From: an uncultured Clostridia bacterium
GTDB taxonomy: Bacteria; Bacillota; Clostridia; TANB77; UBA1234
Direction: 5' to 3'
Assembly (NCBI GenBank): GCA_934132775.1
Contig: CAKPAA010000013.1
Span: 1 to 46,928, forward strand
Length of the DNA stretch: 46,928 bases
In this document: in pieces, positions 1 through 8,348 of the stretch
Layout: each line of letters opens with the position of its first letter
How positions within the stretch are numbered: the first letter of the stretch is position 1
Position numbers and translations under genes: made by a program
Notes under the pieces: model-generated
What the model saw: only the letters and a program-made list of their open reading frames with translations
Told to the model about the DNA's origin: nothing
Database searches by the model: none

Positions 1-47
1 AATTTTTTAAATGAAACAAGAATGATAGAGAATGGAAGTGATAAATA

Positions 48-971
48 ATGGATATGTACCAAAAAAGAGAAATGAGAAAAAATAAAAAAATGAACGAAGA
101 TACAAAAAGTTTACCATCAACGAGTATCAACTGGTATCCTGGTCATATGGCTAGGGCTAGAAGAGAAATTGAAAATTCGATAAAATTGGTTGATGTTGTA
201 ATTGAAATGGTGGATGCTAGAATTCCTATATCTAGTAGAAATCCCATTCTCAATGAGATAATTGCGAATAAGCCAAGGGTTATTGTTTTAAATAAAGCCG
301 ATTTGGCTAGTGAATGTGAAACTAAAAAGTGGTGTGATTATTTTAAAAAGGATAATCAAATTGCTATTGCTGTGAATTCAAATCAAGGCGTTGGTGTTAA
401 AGAAGTTGTTTCTGCGACTTACAAACTTATGGATGAGATGCTTAAGAAAAAAGAGGCTAAGGGACAAGTTGGTGCTTCTATAAAAGCGATGATTGTTGGT
501 ATTCCTAATGTTGGAAAATCTACTTTTATAAATAAAATTGCTGGAAAGCAGACTACTGAAACTGGCAATAAACCAGGAGTAACTAAGAGAAATCAATGGG
601 TTAGATTAAACGATAGAATACAGTTGTTGGACACACCAGGAGTTTTATGGCCAAAATTTGATGATGAGCTTACGGCTAGACATTTGGCATATATTGGTAC
701 GATAAAGGACACAATACTAGACGTGGAAGAACTTGCCCTACATTTGATAGAAGAGTTGTTGGTTAGAAATAAAAGTAAGCTTTTTGAAAGATATAAGATT
801 TCGGATGATTTTGAATATGAGACGCCTCTTGAAGTTATGGAGGAAATTGGTAGAAAGAGAGGCTGCTTGGTTAGAGGCGGAGAAGTAGATTACACTAAGG
901 TTGCTAATATACTTTTAGATGAGTTTAGAAGTGGAAAGATAGGTAATATAACGCTTGAATGTGTTAAATAG
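48..971 (+). CDS. rbgA: Ribosome biogenesis GTPase RbgA (YlqF)
   Basis: This is a circularly permuted GTPase that acts late in 50S subunit assembly. The G motifs appear in the permuted order of the family: G4 NKAD at residues 82-85, G1 GIPNVGKST at 151-159, and G3 DTPG at 195-198. The family signature NWYPGHM is at about residue 28. The C-terminal part (about 215-300) corresponds to the RNA-binding ANTAR-like region. The chosen start has GGAAGTG at 34-40 with good spacing. It adds about 25 lysine-rich residues before the usual family start, so a shorter form beginning at one of the internal Met codons is possible. The length of 307 is slightly above the usual 280-290 because of this extension. 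mrnC follows 18 bases later, so the two are probably co-transcribed. Identification is secure. Confidence 0.95.
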   Translation: MDMYQKREMRKNKKMNEDTKSLPSTSINWYPGHMARARREIENSIKLVDVVIEMVDARIPISSRNPILNEIIANKPRVIVLNKADLASECETKKWCDYFKKDNQIAIAVNSNQGVGVKEVVSATYKLMDEMLKKKEAKGQVGASIKAMIVGIPNVGKSTFINKIAGKQTTETGNKPGVTKRNQWVRLNDRIQLLDTPGVLWPKFDDELTARHLAYIGTIKDTILDVEELALHLIEELLVRNKSKLFERYKISDDFEYETPLEVMEEIGRKRGCLVRGGEVDYTKVANILLDEFRSGKIGNITLECVK

Positions 972-989
972 AATTGGAGAAATAATGGT

Positions 990-1370
990 ATGAAGAAAGA
1001 AGATGTTTTGCAGTATTCATCTTTGGTTTTGGCTTATATGGGTGATGCGGTTTATGAAAAGTATATAAGAGAATATGTTATAAAACAAGGACATTATAAT
1101 AATGGAATGCTACATAAAAAGGCAATAAAATACGTTAGTGCGAAAGGACAATGTGATATTTTAAATAGGATAGAAGAAAAATTAACTGATGAAGAAAAAG
1201 ATGTGGTTAGAAGGGGGAGAAATTCGAATCCACATTCTAGTGCTAAAAATGCTAATATAGTTGAATATAAGTATGCAACTGGTTTTGAGGCTTTAATTGG
1301 CTATTTATATTTAAGCGAACAAAATGAAAGACTTACGGAGATACTAAGTTGGTGTGTGGAGCAAGGATAA
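990..1370 (+). CDS. mrnC: Mini-ribonuclease III (MrnC)
   Basis: A compact RNase III-type enzyme without a dsRNA-binding domain, known in Firmicutes to trim the ends of 23S rRNA. The catalytic acidic pair is visible: D19 in YMGDAVYE and E100 in FEALIGYLYL. The conserved basic stretch around GRNSNPHSSAKNA (about residues 78-90) matches the family. At 126 residues it is close to the usual 120-145. GGAGA at 975-979 serves the ATG at 990. It sits between rbgA and rimP, which makes a ribosome-maturation neighbourhood. In Bacillus this gene lies next to cysS, which is absent here. The assignment is confident from the catalytic motifs and length. Confidence 0.92.
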   Translation: MKKEDVLQYSSLVLAYMGDAVYEKYIREYVIKQGHYNNGMLHKKAIKYVSAKGQCDILNRIEEKLTDEEKDVVRRGRNSNPHSSAKNANIVEYKYATGFEALIGYLYLSEQNERLTEILSWCVEQG

Positions 1371-1454
1371 GTTGACTGTATATTTTTTCGTAAAAAGCTT
1401 GATTTCCGTAGAATATTATGGTAGAATTTGTATAGCATAATAAAGATGATACTT

Positions 1455-1480
1455 AAAGAGTGGGGCGTGCCTCACTCTTT
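1455..1480 (+). promoter_or_regulatory. Hairpin just upstream of the rimP ribosome binding site
   Basis: An 11-bp stem with one G-T pair (AAAGAGTGGGG with CCTCACTCTTT) closes on a CGTG loop. It ends 8 bases before the AAGGGGG ribosome binding site of rimP. Only three T residues follow, so it may be a weak or conditional terminator, an attenuator, or a processing signal at the head of the rimP-nusA operon. NusA and RimP operons are known to be autoregulated in some bacteria. A regulatory role here is inference. Confidence 0.6.
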
Positions 1481-1505
1481 ACTTATGCAAGGGGGATTAG
1501 TTAGT

Positions 1506-1970
1506 ATGACAAAACTTGAAAAAGAGCTTGAAACCATTGTTGCACCTGTTGTTGAAGAGTTGGGATATTCTTTATATGATATTGAATATGTTAAAGAAGG
1601 CAAGGAATGGTTTTTAAGATTATATATTGATAATGCTAATGGTATTGATTTGGATGATTGCGAAAAAGTTAGTAATGCCGTAAGTGATGAACTTGATCGT
1701 GTTGATCCAATTGAGTCAGCATATTCGTTGGAAGTTTCTTCTTGTGGACTTGAAAGAAGATTAAGAGAAGTAAAGCATTTTGAAGCAGCTTTGGATAAGA
1801 AAGTTGAAATAAGCCTTTTCAAGCCAATGAATAAGATTAGAAAATTTGTTGGTGTTTTGAAAAAAGTTGACAATGATATGATAAAGATTTTGGATGAAAG
1901 TGGAAATGAAGTCGAAATCAGTTTTGACAATATATCGAATGCAAAAATATTATTTAATTGGGAGGAATAA
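1506..1970 (+). CDS. rimP: Ribosome maturation factor RimP
   Basis: RimP helps assemble the 30S subunit, binding near S12. The start at 1506 is chosen because AAGGGGG lies at 1489-1495 and MTKLEKELETIVAPVVEELG is the usual RimP N-terminus. The reading frame stays open upstream to 1428, but that stretch overlaps the leader hairpin and does not resemble the family. The first alpha/beta domain covers about residues 1-80, including YDIEYVKEG and LYIDNANGIDLDDCEKVS. The C-terminal Sm-like barrel covers about 85-154. The length of 154 residues is normal. It is the first gene of the classic rimP-nusA-ylxR-ylxQ-infB operon, and its last codons overlap the nusA ribosome binding site. Confidence 0.95.
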   Translation: MTKLEKELETIVAPVVEELGYSLYDIEYVKEGKEWFLRLYIDNANGIDLDDCEKVSNAVSDELDRVDPIESAYSLEVSSCGLERRLREVKHFEAALDKKVEISLFKPMNKIRKFVGVLKKVDNDMIKILDESGNEVEISFDNISNAKILFNWEE

Positions 1971-1975
1971 GAAAA

Positions 1976-3034
1976 ATGAATAAGGAATTTTTTGAAGCAT
2001 TGGAAGAACTAAGTGTTGAAAAGGGGATAAATAAAGAGTATTTGCTAGATGCAATTGAATCAGCTTTGGTAACCGCATATAAGAAGAATTTTAATTCTCA
2101 GGAAAATGTTAAAATAGTTATTGATGAAGAAAAAGCTTCAATAAAAGTGTATTCATTGAAAGAAGTTGTTGAGGAAGTTTTTGATCCAGCAATTGAAATT
2201 TCTGTTGAGGCTGCTCAAAATTATAAAAGAAGAGCTGAGATTGGTGATATTGTTGAAGTTGAAATTACTCCAAAAGATTTTGGCAGAATTTCAGCTCAAA
2301 CAGCTAAACAAGTTATCATTCAAAAAATTAGAGAAGCTGAAAGAGAAATTGTTTTTAGCGAGTATGCTGATAGACAAGGTGAGATAGTTAGTGGACTCGT
2401 TCAAAGAGTTGATAAAAATATTATGATTGTAGATTTGGGAAAAATCGAAGGTATTATGACTGCTAATGAGCAAGTTGAGGGTGAAGAATATAAAGTAAAT
2501 GATAAAATTAAGGCTTATGTTTTAGAGGTTCAAAAGAATAGTAAAGGCGTTCCTCAAATGTTGATTTCAAGAACACATCCTGGATTTGTTAAAAGACTTT
2601 TTGAACTTGAAATACCTGAAATATATGAAGGTTTAATTGAAATTAAAAATATAGTTAGAGAAGCTGGTTCAAGAACAAAAATTGCAGTTTATTCTAAGGA
2701 TATGAATATTGACCCTGTTGGTTCTTGTGTTGGCCCAAGAGGAATAAGAATTCAAAATATTTTAAATGAGTTGAAGAATGAAAAAATTGATGTTGTTGAA
2801 TGGAGTGAAGATCCAGTACAATATATTGCATCTGCTTTAAGTCCTGCAACTGTTTTAGCTGTTGATATCAACCAAGATGAGATGACTTCAAAGGTTGTTG
2901 TCCCAGATAATCAATTATCATTAGCTATCGGTAAAGATGGTCAAAATGCAAGATTATCTGCCAAACTTACTGGTTGGAAGATTGATATTAAGAGTGAAAG
3001 CCAAATAAAAGAAGAAATGGGTTCAAATAAATAA
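1976..3034 (+). CDS. nusA: Transcription termination/antitermination factor NusA
   Basis: NusA binds RNA polymerase and nascent RNA to control pausing, termination and antitermination. The order of domains is clear: an N-terminal RNAP-binding domain (about 1-125), an S1 domain (about 133-198, GEIVSGLVQRVD...MIVDLG), KH1 (about 245-290, VGSCVGPRGIRIQNI) and KH2 (about 308-340, LAIGKDGQNARLSAKLTGW). The protein ends after KH2 and lacks the acidic repeats of proteobacterial NusA, which is normal for Firmicutes (352 residues). GGGAGGAATAAG inside the end of rimP serves the ATG at 1976. The frame also begins at an ATG at 1958, but that lies before this ribosome binding site and is less likely. Confidence 0.97.
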   Translation: MNKEFFEALEELSVEKGINKEYLLDAIESALVTAYKKNFNSQENVKIVIDEEKASIKVYSLKEVVEEVFDPAIEISVEAAQNYKRRAEIGDIVEVEITPKDFGRISAQTAKQVIIQKIREAEREIVFSEYADRQGEIVSGLVQRVDKNIMIVDLGKIEGIMTANEQVEGEEYKVNDKIKAYVLEVQKNSKGVPQMLISRTHPGFVKRLFELEIPEIYEGLIEIKNIVREAGSRTKIAVYSKDMNIDPVGSCVGPRGIRIQNILNELKNEKIDVVEWSEDPVQYIASALSPATVLAVDINQDEMTSKVVVPDNQLSLAIGKDGQNARLSAKLTGWKIDIKSESQIKEEMGSNK

Positions 3035-3050
3035 ATTAAGAGGTGGATTT

Positions 3051-3314
3051 ATGAAGAGAGTTCCATTGAGAAGATGCTTAGGATGCTATGAATCAAAACC
3101 TAAAAACGAATTGTGCAGGGTTGTTAAAACAACTGATGGAGATGTATGCATTGATAAAACAGGAAAGATTAACGGACGTGGTGCATATATTTGTTATAAT
3201 ATTGAATGTTTAGAAAAGGCAATAAAATCTAAAAGGTTTGAGAAAGAATTTGAAACAAATATTTCAGAAGAGATATATTCGAATTTAAGGAGAGATATAT
3301 TAAGTGATAAATAA
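3051..3314 (+). CDS. rnpM: YlxR / RnpM family RNA-binding protein
   Basis: A small basic protein of the YlxR family, reported in Bacillus to bind the RNase P RNA and modulate its activity (name RnpM). The family core is present: R-x-C-L-G-C near residues 7-12, an ELCRVV strand, a D-x-T-G-K-x-N-G-R-G-A-Y motif at about 35-47, and a C-terminal helix. The 87-residue length is typical. AAGAGGTGG precedes the start. The last codons overlap the start of ylxQ by 11 bases, which suggests translational coupling inside the nusA operon. Confidence 0.92.
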   Translation: MKRVPLRRCLGCYESKPKNELCRVVKTTDGDVCIDKTGKINGRGAYICYNIECLEKAIKSKRFEKEFETNISEEIYSNLRRDILSDK

Positions 3315-3624
3315 AATTTATTCTATGCTTGGTCTTGCTATGAAAGCGGGAAAAATAGTTTGTGGCACAGATGTATGTATAGAAAATATTAAAGGTAAAA
3401 AAGCTTTTTTAGTAGTTGTTGCTAACGATGCGTCGGATAATACGAAAGAAAAGTTAAAAAGAATTTGTGAGCAGTATGAGGTAAAGTTTGTATATTTTGG
3501 AAATAAATTTTCTTTGAGTGCAGCGGTTGGAAAAGTTGATAAAGCTATATATGCTGTTTTAGATAAAGGATTTAGTGAAAAAATATTGCAGTTGGTAGAA
3601 GAACAGAAGGAGGCTATGGATTAG
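3304..3624 (+). CDS. ylxQ: YlxQ, L7Ae/L30e-family RNA-binding protein
   Basis: A member of the ribosomal L7Ae/L30e/Gadd45 fold that binds kink-turn RNA in characterised relatives. Its exact role in the nusA-infB operon is not established. The family start MLGLAMKAGKIVCGTD is at about residues 8-23, followed by the AFLVVVANDASDNTKEKL strand-helix motif. The 106-residue length is normal. The start is a GTG at 3304 inside the end of ylxR, giving an 11-base overlap. infB starts 2 bases after the stop codon, so all five genes should be translated from one transcript. Confidence 0.9.
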   Translation: MINKIYSMLGLAMKAGKIVCGTDVCIENIKGKKAFLVVVANDASDNTKEKLKRICEQYEVKFVYFGNKFSLSAAVGKVDKAIYAVLDKGFSEKILQLVEEQKEAMD

Positions 3625-3625
3625 T

Positions 3626-6600
3626 ATGGGAAAAATGAAAGTACACGAATTGGCAAAAGAATTGAATATGCAAAGTAAAGAATTAGTTGAAAAATTGATA
3701 GAGTTGAATTATAACGTGAAGAGCCATATGACAACACTTGAAGAAGAAGAGGTTGCAAGAATTAGAAAGCAATTGAAGGGTAACAATTCTAATGCTACTG
3801 AAAAAAACTCAACTCCTAAAAAAGAGAAAAAGCCTATAGCCCCAGTTATAATAAGAAGAGAAATTACCAGAATAGAAAGTGAAGATAGCGTAAAGAAAGC
3901 CGATGGCAATATTGGAGGCAGAAACGATTTAGGTGTGGTTCAAAGAAGAACTGATGCAACTATGAATATAAAATATAGAACTCCGCCTAGACAAATAGGG
4001 AGCATAACACCTAAGGCAGAGATTAAAAAGGAAGCACCAAAAGTAGTAGAAACTAAAAAAATTGAAACAATAAAAAATGAGGCTCCAAAGATTGAAGTTA
4101 AGGCTAAGACTGAAAAAGAAAAAGTTAAAGAATTGCCAAAGGAAGAAGTAAAAAAACAGCAACCTGCGATTGATAAAAATGTTGAAAAAAGTATTATAGA
4201 AGCTAATAGAAAGACAGAAGAAAAAATTTCAAAAGTGGAAGAAAAAAATATTGAGGTAAAGCCAAAAGAAGTGCAAGTGCCTAAAAAAGAAGTTGAAGTA
4301 AAAAAGGAGCAACAGAAAGTGGAATCTAGTGAAAAACAAAACAATAAACCAAGATATGAAAATAGAAATTCTGATAACCAAAATTTTAAGATGAGACAAG
4401 ATAGAAGAGACAACAATAGAAATGGTCAAGAAAGATTTCAAGGAAATAACCAGAATAGGTACCCAAAATTTGATGGTAACAAAGATGGCAATAGAGATGG
4501 AAATAAGAATGGAAAATTTGATGGCAGAAGAAATGACAATAGATTCCAAAAAGATGGTAAGTTCCAAAATAATAGAGATCAAAGAAATAGTGGAGATGGC
4601 AACAATAGACAAGGTGGATTTAATAAGGATCAACGTAAATTTAATAATAACAGAAATAATAACCAAACTAGAGAAAATAAGGTAGAAAAAGACATTAAAG
4701 GGATACTTGCAAGCACAGAAGTTGCAACAAAAGAACCTGGAAGAGAATCTGTTAGAACTGGTTATAAGGATAAAGAAAAAGATAGCAGAAAGTTTGAGGA
4801 ATCAACTAAGAAGGTTAATAAAGCAAGAAGTTCAAGAGCTGAAAGAGATGATATAAACTTTGATAAATTAAAAGATTTACAGTCTGAAAGCAATTTTTCA
4901 AATATGTTTAATGACACTGATAGCAAGATGTTCGACTATTATGACTTATCTAGAGGAAAAGGTAAGAAGAACAAAAAGAAGAAACCTACTGAAAGTAAAG
5001 AACATATTGATCAAAAGATTTTTGAACTTACAGATATCGAGCTGCCAGAAACTGTTACTGTAAAAGAACTTGCTGAGAAATTGAAAAAACAAGCATCAGA
5101 AATTATTAAAAAATTGATGGGATATGGAGTGCTTGCAACTTTAAATAATGAGCTTGATTTTGATACAGCTTACCTAGTTGCTAGTGAATTTGGCGTAACA
5201 GCGCATAAAAAGGAAATCGTATCTGATGAGGATATTTTATTTGATGATACAGATGACAATGAAGACGAATTAGTTCCAAGACCTCCAATAGTTGTTGTTA
5301 TGGGTCACGTAGACCACGGTAAAACTTCACTTCTTGATGCAATTAGATCAACAAATGTAATTGAAAAAGAGGCAGGAGGAATCACACAACATATAGGTGC
5401 TTATAAAGTTGAAATAAATGGTAGAGAAATCACATTTATAGATACTCCTGGACACGAAGCTTTTACAGCTATGCGTGCAAGAGGAGCACAAGTTACTGAT
5501 GTTGCAATTATAGTTGTTGCAGCAGACGATGGAATTATGCCTCAAACTGTTGAAGCTATAAATCACGCTAAGGCAGCTGGAGTATCGATTATTGTTGCTA
5601 TCAACAAAATTGATAAAGAGGGTGCAAATATAGATAGAGTAAAGCAAGAGATAATGGAATATGGATTAGTTCCAGAAGAATGGGGTGGCGATACAATCTG
5701 TGTTCCTATATCTGCAAAGCAAAATAAAAACATTGATGCTTTACTAGAAATGGTTTTACTTGTTGCTGATATGAAAGATTTGAAAGCAAATCCAAATAAG
5801 CAAGCTAAGGGTACAGTTTTAGAGGCTAGACTTGATAAAAATACTGGTATCACTGCATCACTTTTAGTACAAAGAGGAACACTAAATATAGGTGATACAA
5901 TTGTTGTTGGAAGTGTTATTGGTAAAATTAGAGGCATGATAGATGATAAGGGACAAAAAGTTAAAGCGGCAGGACCATCTACACCAGTTGAAGTAATTGG
6001 CCTTTCAGAAGTCCCAGAAGCAGGAGAAGTTTTCTATGAGGTTGAGAATGAGAAAGTTGCAAAACACTTAATCGAAAAGAGAAAACGTAAACAAAGAGAA
6101 GAAATGCTTAGAAAAGCAGCACCAGTAACATTAGATAATTTGTTTAATCAAATTGAAGAAGGCAAGCTAAAAGATTTAAATATTATAATTAAAGCAGACC
6201 TTGCTGGTTCTGTTCAAGCTTTAAAATCTTCACTTGAAAAGATTAGAAATGAGGAAGCAAGAGTTAGAATCATTCATAGCAATGTTGGTGGTATCACAGA
6301 ATCAGACGTTACACTTGCAAAAGTTACGAATTCAATTATCATAGGATTTAATGTTAGAGCTGATTCGACAGCTAAATCAATGGCTGAAAAAGAAGGTGTA
6401 CAAATTAGCTTGTATTCTGTAATTTATAATGCAATTGATGATGTTACAGCAGCTTTGAAAGGAATGTTAAAACCAAAATATAAAGAAGTTATCCAAGGAA
6501 CAGCTGAGATACGACAAACATTTAAAATTACAAATGTTGGTATGATTGCTGGTTGCTATGTACTTGATGGAAAGATAGTAAGAAATTCTGGTCTTCGTGT

Positions 6601-6775
6601 TATTAGAGATAATGTTGTAATACACACAGGAAAGCTTTGTTCTTTAAAGAGAATGAAAGACGATGCCAAGGAAGTGGCTGCTGGTTATGAATGCGGTGTT
6701 CAAATTGAAAACTATGAAGATATTAAGACCGGTGACAAGATTGAATCATTCATACTAGAAGAAATTAAGCAATAG
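3626..6775 (+). CDS. infB: Translation initiation factor IF-2
   Basis: IF-2 is the GTPase that brings fMet-tRNA to the 30S subunit and promotes subunit joining. A first IF2N domain (about 1-52) is followed by a very long charged, low-complexity linker (about 55-455) rich in Lys, Glu, Asn, Arg and Gln. A second IF2N domain comes next (about 478-530, TVKELAEKLKKQASEIIKKL). The G domain has G1 GHVDHGKT at 560-567, DTPGHE from 606, and NKID at 660-663. Domains II, III and IV follow, ending in the tRNA-binding barrel. The 1049-residue length exceeds Bacillus IF-2 (about 716) because of the linker. Many overlapping frames in the linker are composition artefacts. The start is preceded by AAGGAGGCT inside the end of ylxQ. 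Confidence 0.98.
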   Translation: MGKMKVHELAKELNMQSKELVEKLIELNYNVKSHMTTLEEEEVARIRKQLKGNNSNATEKNSTPKKEKKPIAPVIIRREITRIESEDSVKKADGNIGGRNDLGVVQRRTDATMNIKYRTPPRQIGSITPKAEIKKEAPKVVETKKIETIKNEAPKIEVKAKTEKEKVKELPKEEVKKQQPAIDKNVEKSIIEANRKTEEKISKVEEKNIEVKPKEVQVPKKEVEVKKEQQKVESSEKQNNKPRYENRNSDNQNFKMRQDRRDNNRNGQERFQGNNQNRYPKFDGNKDGNRDGNKNGKFDGRRNDNRFQKDGKFQNNRDQRNSGDGNNRQGGFNKDQRKFNNNRNNNQTRENKVEKDIKGILASTEVATKEPGRESVRTGYKDKEKDSRKFEESTKKVNKARSSRAERDDINFDKLKDLQSESNFSNMFNDTDSKMFDYYDLSRGKGKKNKKKKPTESKEHIDQKIFELTDIELPETVTVKELAEKLKKQASEIIKKLMGYGVLATLNNELDFDTAYLVASEFGVTAHKKEIVSDEDILFDDTDDNEDELVPRPPIVVVMGHVDHGKTSLLDAIRSTNVIEKEAGGITQHIGAYKVEINGREITFIDTPGHEAFTAMRARGAQVTDVAIIVVAADDGIMPQTVEAINHAKAAGVSIIVAINKIDKEGANIDRVKQEIMEYGLVPEEWGGDTICVPISAKQNKNIDALLEMVLLVADMKDLKANPNKQAKGTVLEARLDKNTGITASLLVQRGTLNIGDTIVVGSVIGKIRGMIDDKGQKVKAAGPSTPVEVIGLSEVPEAGEVFYEVENEKVAKHLIEKRKRKQREEMLRKAAPVTLDNLFNQIEEGKLKDLNIIIKADLAGSVQALKSSLEKIRNEEARVRIIHSNVGGITESDVTLAKVTNSIIIGFNVRADSTAKSMAEKEGVQISLYSVIYNAIDDVTAALKGMLKPKYKEVIQGTAEIRQTFKITNVGMIAGCYVLDGKIVRNSGLRVIRDNVVIHTGKLCSLKRMKDDAKEVAAGYECGVQIENYEDIKTGDKIESFILEEIKQ

Positions 6776-6789
6776 TTTTATATGAATAA

Positions 6790-6830
6790 TCAACTAATTT
6801 CTTTCACAAATATGGGAAGAAATTAGTTGA
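6790..6830 (+). terminator. Perfect 14-bp hairpin between infB and rbfA
   Basis: TCAACTAATTTCTT at 6790-6803 is the exact reverse complement of 6817-6830, with a 13-base loop. No T-run follows, so it is not a textbook intrinsic terminator. It may slow transcription, be an RNase site, or be a weak terminator splitting the operon. The rest of the 169-base gap (6776-6944) holds no coding sequence that I can see. Confidence 0.5.
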
Positions 6831-6944
6831 ATTATGATAAGATGTGTATAAATTTTAATAAATTCGGTAAATGGCTGATAATTCTTGTTTATGGAAGTTA
6901 CTTAGCTATTTGAACAAATTTGTGCGCAGGAAAGGAACATAAAA

Positions 6945-7316
6945 ATGGAAAGAGTTGAAAGAATCGAAGAGGAAGTAAAGAAAGTCGTTAGTAAAGTAAT
7001 CGATAGGGACTTAAAAGATCCAAGACTAAATGGTATGATTAGTGTTACTAAGGTTGATGTTTCTAGAGATTTAAAATATTGCAAAATATATGTAAGTATG
7101 TTAGGCGTTGCAGATCAAAAAGAAGCTATGGATGCACTTAAATCATCAGCTGGGTTTGTTAGAAGAGAAATCGGTGCAAATATTAGAATGCACTCAACAC
7201 CAGAAGTAAAATTTGAATTCGATGATTCAATTGAATATGGAAATAAAATTCAAAAGATAATAAATGATTTAGATATAAAACCTGTTGAAGAAGATGGGGA
7301 AGAAAAAGGGGACTAA
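6945..7316 (+). CDS. rbfA: 30S ribosome-binding factor RbfA
   Basis: RbfA binds 16S rRNA during late 30S assembly and cold adaptation. The 123-residue sequence has the family KH-like fold: helix RVERIEEEVKKVVSKVI, then DPRLNGMISVTKVDVSRDLKYCKIYVS (about 23-49), then the HSTPEVKFEFDDSIEYGNKI motif near the end. A clear AGGAAAGGA lies just upstream of the ATG. It is followed after 3 bases by nrnA, which matches the infB-rbfA-nrnA-truB order in Firmicutes. The small ylxP gene that usually separates infB and rbfA is absent. Confidence 0.96.
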   Translation: MERVERIEEEVKKVVSKVIDRDLKDPRLNGMISVTKVDVSRDLKYCKIYVSMLGVADQKEAMDALKSSAGFVRREIGANIRMHSTPEVKFEFDDSIEYGNKIQKIINDLDIKPVEEDGEEKGD

Positions 7317-7319
7317 ATT

Positions 7320-8273
7320 ATGTCAGTTTTAGATAGTATAAAAGAAAAAATTGAAAATGCCAATTCGATTTTGATATTAACACACGAAAATCCAGATGGG
7401 GATGCGATTGGCAGTTCAATTGGCTTTATGCACGGGTTAAAGAAACTTGATAAAAAAGTTGACGTGTATATACCTGAACTAAGTAGAGTTTATGACTTCT
7501 TGCCAGGATATGAAGAGGTGAAAACAGAACTTACAGGAAACGAAGAATACGATTTATGTATTGCATTAGATAGTAGTGACGTCGAAAGACTTGGTGTGGG
7601 AAAAGAGTGGTTCAAAAAAATTGGCAACACAATAGTTATAGATCATCACATAACAAACCAAAATTTCGGTGATGCCAACTATGTTAATGCAGTTGCTTCA
7701 TCAACTTGTCAAAACATAATCGTTATACTCGCAGCATTAGAAGTAGCAATCAATAAAGATATGGCAACTTGTATATATTCTGGAATGCTTACAGATACAG
7801 GCGGATTTAGATATAATGTTCAGTCTGAAACTTTTGAATTTGCTGGTATGCTTTTGGAAACGGGCGTTGACATTGCCAAAATATATAGAAGGCTATTTGA
7901 TGAAACGACAGAAGCAAGAACGAGATTACTTGCTAGAGCATTAGACAGACTTGAAATATTAGAAAATGGAAAAATAGCATATACATACATAACTGGAAAA
8001 GACTTTGAGGAGCTACATAATGAAGATGGAGACCAAGAAAATATCGTAAATTATGGTAGAAACATAGCAGGTGTTGAGGTATCTATATTCATAAGAGAAA
8101 AAGATGGAAGATATAAAGTAAGCTTGCGTTCAAATGACTATGTTGATGTTTCTAGAATTGCTGCCAAATATGCTGGCGGTGGCCATATAAAGGCAGCAGG
8201 ATTTGAACTTACAATGTCATTAGAACAAGCAAAAGATGTTGTTGTAAAAGAAATAGTAAGTCAATTAAAATAA
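7320..8273 (+). CDS. nrnA: Bifunctional oligoribonuclease and PAP phosphatase NrnA
   Basis: A DHH/DHHA1 phosphoesterase that degrades nano-RNA to mononucleotides and, in Bacillus, also dephosphorylates 3',5'-PAP. The catalytic metal ligands are visible: PDGDAIGS (D26, D28), ALDSSD at about 82-87, IDHH at about 107-110, and MLTDTGGFRY at about 155-164. The DHHA1 domain ends with the substrate-binding GGGH at about 286-289. The 317-residue length is standard. The start lies 3 bases after rbfA, with AAAAGGGGAC overlapping its end. It recycles short RNAs from the same degradation pathways that the neighbouring RNA-processing genes feed. Confidence 0.94.
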   Translation: MSVLDSIKEKIENANSILILTHENPDGDAIGSSIGFMHGLKKLDKKVDVYIPELSRVYDFLPGYEEVKTELTGNEEYDLCIALDSSDVERLGVGKEWFKKIGNTIVIDHHITNQNFGDANYVNAVASSTCQNIIVILAALEVAINKDMATCIYSGMLTDTGGFRYNVQSETFEFAGMLLETGVDIAKIYRRLFDETTEARTRLLARALDRLEILENGKIAYTYITGKDFEELHNEDGDQENIVNYGRNIAGVEVSIFIREKDGRYKVSLRSNDYVDVSRIAAKYAGGGHIKAAGFELTMSLEQAKDVVVKEIVSQLK

Positions 8274-8292
8274 TATTTATTTTTGAATATTG

Positions 8293-8318
8293 GAGGGCGT
8301 CCTACTGTGGACACCCTC
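8293..8318 (+). promoter_or_regulatory. GC-rich hairpin in the truB leader
   Basis: GAGGGCGTCC pairs with GGACACCCTC (one C-A mismatch) around a 6-base loop, ending 12 bases before the truB ribosome binding site AAGGAGAG. It is far more GC-rich than its surroundings. No T-run follows, so an attenuator, processing site or protein-binding element is as likely as a terminator. Confidence 0.5.
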
Positions 8319-8348
8319 ATTTAAGCTGAAAAGGAGAGAACGTATCAA

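Noticed and set aside
3940..4666. Two long - strand frames opposite infB
   Set aside because: They lie opposite the Lys/Glu/Asn-rich linker of IF-2, whose codon bias removes stops on the other strand. Their Phe/Ser/Leu/Ile-rich composition is artefactual.
4422..4685. 87-residue + frame inside infB
   Set aside because: It lies wholly within the IF-2 linker in another frame, has no ribosome binding site, and has repetitive Met/Ile/Lys composition.
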